Shown here piece after piece: positions 13,614-15,969 of a stretch of 15,969 nucleotides of DNA; the first letter of the stretch is position 1; each line of letters begins with the position of its first letter. The stretch spans positions 1-15,969 of the forward strand of contig JAODMX010000296.1 in NCBI GenBank assembly GCA_025464735.1. Reading direction: 5' to 3'. Under the pieces are notes generated by a model. That model worked only from the letters and a program-made list of their open reading frames with translations. It was not told the DNA's origin and did no database searches. Origin of the DNA: Frondihabitans sp. (GTDB taxonomy: Bacteria > Actinomycetota > Actinomycetes > Actinomycetales > Microbacteriaceae). A program made the position numbers and the translations under genes.

Positions 13614-13637
13614 CGAGCTGTCGCGTCAGGTCTGCTG

Positions 13638-15969
13638 CTACAGCGTGAGCGCCCGGTCGAGCAGGTCGGCGAGCTCGGCCGCGCTGCGCTTGGACGAGCC
13701 GGCGGCTGGCGACGCCGATGCGGGGCGCGACACGACCTCGACGCTCCGACCGTCGAGGTGGGGTGCGAGCTCCAGGGCGATGAAGGGCCAGGCGCCCTGG
13801 TTCTCGGGCTCCTCCTGAGCCCAGACGAGTTCCGCCGACGGGTAGCGCGACAGGATCTCGCGGACGTGCTCAAGGGGGAGCGGGTAGAACTGCTCGAGTC
13901 GGACTAGCGCGATGTCGTTCTCGACGCCGCGCTTGGCGAGTTCGGCCAGGAGGTCGTAGTGGATCTTGCCGGAGTGCAGCACGATTCTCTTGGTGGCAGC
14001 GGCGTTGGTCACCCGGGTGTCGTCGATCACCGGCTCGAAACGACCGTGCGTGAAGGCGTCGATGTCGCTCGTGGCGCCGCGGAGGCGGAGCATCGCCTTC
14101 GGCGTGAAGACGATCAGTGGGCGGCGGGGTCGTGCGTACGCCTGTCGGCGCAGCAGGTGGAAGTACGACGCCGGCGTCGATGGGCGTGCGACGGTCATGT
14201 TCTTCTCGGCGCAGAGCTGCAGGTAGCGCTCGATGCGGGCCGACGAATGGTCAGGCCCCTGACCTTCGTAGCCGTGGGGCAGCAGGAGCACGACGCTGGA
14301 GCGCTGGCCCCACTTCTGCTCGGCGCTCGAGACGAACTCGTCGACGACGGTCTGCGCGCCGTTGGCGAAGTCACCGAACTGGGCCTCCCAGAGGACGAGG
14401 GCGTCGGCGCGCTCGACCGAGTAGCCATACTCGAAGCCCATGGCCGCGTACTCGCTGAGGAGCGAATCGTAGATCCACAGCTTGGCCTGGTTCTCGGCCA
14501 CGTTCTGCAGCGGGATCCATTCCTGGCCGTTCTCGCGGTCGTGGAGCACCGCGTGCCGCTGCACGAAGGTACCTCGGCGGGAATCCTGCCCGGCGAACCG
14601 CACCGGGGTGCCCTCGGTGAGCACAGAGCCGAGTGCCAGGAGCTCCGCGAACGCCCAGTCGACCTGACCGGAACGGCTCATGTCAAAGCGCTTCTTGAGC
14701 AGCGCGGTCAGCTTGGGGTGAACCGTGAAGCCCGCCGGCGGGTTGTCGAAGGCATCGCCGATCGAGTGAATGACGCCCTCGTCGACAGCCGTCTCGAAGG
14801 TGTCGTCGCCGGACGAGTCGTCGCGCTGGGCCGAGGGACGCTCGAGGTCGGCAACGGCATTGGAGTCGTCGGTGACGATCGGGATCGAACCGGTCTGCGC
14901 GGCGTGAGTCTCGGCGAAAGCCTGCTCGAGCTGGTTCTGGAAGTCGCGGTGAGCGCCCTCGTACTCCTCCTGTGTGATGTCGCCGCGACCGACGAGGGCC
15001 TCGGTGTAGAGGGTGCGCACGCTTCGCTTGGCTTCGATGAGGCTATACATCATCGGCTGGGTCATCGAGGGGTCGTCGCCCTCGTTGTGACCGCGGCGGC
15101 GATAGCAGATCAGGTCGATGACGACGTCACGCTTGAACTCCTGGCGGTACGCGAAGGCGAGCTCGGCGACGCGGGCGACGGCCTCGGGGTCATCGCCGTT
15201 GACGTGGAAGATCGGAGCCTGGATCGTCTTGGCGACGTCGGTCGAGTAGATCGATGACCGGCCTTCGGCCGTCGAGGTCGTGAAACCGATCTGGTTGTTG
15301 ATCACCACGTGGATGGTGCCGCCCACGCGGTAGCCGCGAAGCTGGGACATCTGCATCGTCTCGACGACGATGCCCTGGCCGGCCATGGCTGCGTCGCCGT
15401 GGATCAGCAGTGGCAGAACCGAGAACGAGAGCGGAGCACCGCGGTCCTGTTTGGCGCGAACGATGCCCTCGAGCACGCCGTCACCCGCCTCGAGGTGGGA
15501 CGGGTTAGCAGCGATGTAGACGGGAATCGTCTTCCCCGCTGCCGAGACGAACTCGCCCTCCGTACCGAGGTGATACTTGACGTCGCCTGACCCCTGGACG
15601 GTGCGGGGATCCTGGGTGCCTTCGAATTCACGGAAGATCTGCCCGTAGGTCTTGCCTGCGATATTGGTGAGCACATTAAGACGGCCGCGATGCGCCATCC
15701 CGATGGCAACCTCTTGCAGACCGGTGGTCGCCGCCTGCTGGATGATCGTGTCGAGTAGGGAGATGGTCGACTCGCCGCCCTCGAGGCTGAAGCGCTTCTG
15801 CCCGACGTACTTGGTCTGCAGGAAGGTCTCGAATGCCTCGGCGACGTTGAGGCGGCCCAGGATGTGCTTCTGCTCCTCGCGGGGCAGCGGCTCGGCCGCG
15901 ACCTCGAGGCGCTCCTGGAGCCACTCACGCTGCGCAGGATCGGTGATGTACATGTACTCGACGCCGGTG
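13638..15969 (-). CDS. kgd: Multifunctional 2-oxoglutarate decarboxylase/dehydrogenase E1 (Kgd/OdhA/SucA type), C-terminal part
   Basis: The enzyme decarboxylates 2-oxoglutarate with thiamine diphosphate in the TCA cycle. The frame is open to the right edge and the visible 776 residues begin inside the protein at TGVEYMYITDPAQREWLQ, so about a third of the usual ~1,220-1,270 residues is missing, including any N-terminal acyltransferase-like domain. Counting from the internal Met at 15953, visible motifs are IGMAHRGRLNVL (84-95), LIHGDAAMAGQG (183-194) and VVINNQIGFTT (216-226) forming the ThDP/Mg site, CYRRRGHNEGDDPSMTQP (283-300), and in the C-terminal transketolase-like half the conserved LWEAQFGDFANGAQ and LLPHGYEGQGPDHSSAR. 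The stop TAG is at 13640-13638. Whether this copy is the fused actinobacterial form cannot be seen here. It converges with the GNAT gene. Confidence 0.95.
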   Translation of the reverse strand, partial: TGVEYMYITDPAQREWLQERLEVAAEPLPREEQKHILGRLNVAEAFETFLQTKYVGQKRFSLEGGESTISLLDTIIQQAATTGLQEVAIGMAHRGRLNVLTNIAGKTYGQIFREFEGTQDPRTVQGSGDVKYHLGTEGEFVSAAGKTIPVYIAANPSHLEAGDGVLEGIVRAKQDRGAPLSFSVLPLLIHGDAAMAGQGIVVETMQMSQLRGYRVGGTIHVVINNQIGFTTSTAEGRSSIYSTDVAKTIQAPIFHVNGDDPEAVARVAELAFAYRQEFKRDVVIDLICYRRRGHNEGDDPSMTQPMMYSLIEAKRSVRTLYTEALVGRGDITQEEYEGAHRDFQNQLEQAFAETHAAQTGSIPIVTDDSNAVADLERPSAQRDDSSGDDTFETAVDEGVIHSIGDAFDNPPAGFTVHPKLTALLKKRFDMSRSGQVDWAFAELLALGSVLTEGTPVRFAGQDSRRGTFVQRHAVLHDRENGQEWIPLQNVAENQAKLWIYDSLLSEYAAMGFEYGYSVERADALVLWEAQFGDFANGAQTVVDEFVSSAEQKWGQRSSVVLLLPHGYEGQGPDHSSARIERYLQLCAEKNMTVARPSTPASYFHLLRRQAYARPRRPLIVFTPKAMLRLRGATSDIDAFTHGRFEPVIDDTRVTNAAATKRIVLHSGKIHYDLLAELAKRGVENDIALVRLEQFYPLPLEHVREILSRYPSAELVWAQEEPENQGAWPFIALELAPHLDGRSVEVVSRPASASPAAGSSKRSAAELADLLDRALTL

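Noticed and set aside
13959..15257. 432-residue open frame on the plus strand opposite kgd
   Set aside because: Antisense to conserved ThDP-enzyme motifs; no domain is recognisable.

Overview
The window is high-GC, tightly packed chromosomal DNA from an actinobacterium, most likely of the Microbacteriaceae. The inference rests on: the E1 part of an actinobacterial 2-oxoglutarate decarboxylase (kgd type); the sigR-rsrA pair divergent from aroA-rsgA-hisN, an order conserved across Actinobacteria; an EPSP synthase with the mycobacterial-style GEL(A/T)P active-site segment; ftsEX followed by smpB and ssrA; and many leaderless-type promoters. I see no insertion sequence, phage gene, CRISPR array, tRNA or rRNA gene, so this is core genome.

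Layout. 1-1125 (-): N-terminal part of a GlgX-type glycogen debranching enzyme, running off the left edge. 1213-2376 (+): NifS/IscS-type cysteine desulfurase. 2388-3497 (+): release factor 2. 3626-5361 (+): the ftsE-ftsX division ABC module. 5362-5602: an intergenic stretch that is mostly stem-loops. 5603-6600 (+): the trans-translation pair smpB and ssrA (tmRNA, tag ANKSRTDFALAA). 6715-7332 (+): DedA-family membrane protein. 7429-8589 (+): DUF318/ArsP-like permease behind a CsoR-like palindrome. On the minus strand, 11949 down to 8638: aroA, rsgA and hisN as an operon. Divergent from it, 12046-12950 (+): sigR (with an upstream alternative start) and rsrA, the thiol-stress sigma factor and its zinc anti-sigma factor. 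12986-13426 (+): small GNAT acetyltransferase. 13638-15969 (-): kgd, whose 5' end lies past the right edge.

How the genes work together. smpB and ssrA are the two parts of ribosome rescue and sit after the RF2 gene, so three translation-termination/rescue functions are close. ftsE and ftsX form one complex at the septum. SigR and RsrA are a redox switch, and the SigR-type promoter just upstream of sigR predicts autoregulation. aroA, rsgA and hisN are housekeeping genes (shikimate pathway, 30S maturation, histidine synthesis). The permease is probably metal- or metalloid-responsive.

The coding content is conventional. The most interesting signals are non-coding: a predicted 20-bp RNA helix enclosing the tmRNA precursor; a chain of stem-loops, including a 24-bp near-perfect inverted repeat, between ftsX and smpB; a two-promoter, two-start arrangement at sigR that recalls the stable and unstable SigR isoforms of Streptomyces; and a recurrent TAnnnT box 6-9 nt before the start codon of seven genes. 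All structures were read by eye; no folding, alignment or database search was run.
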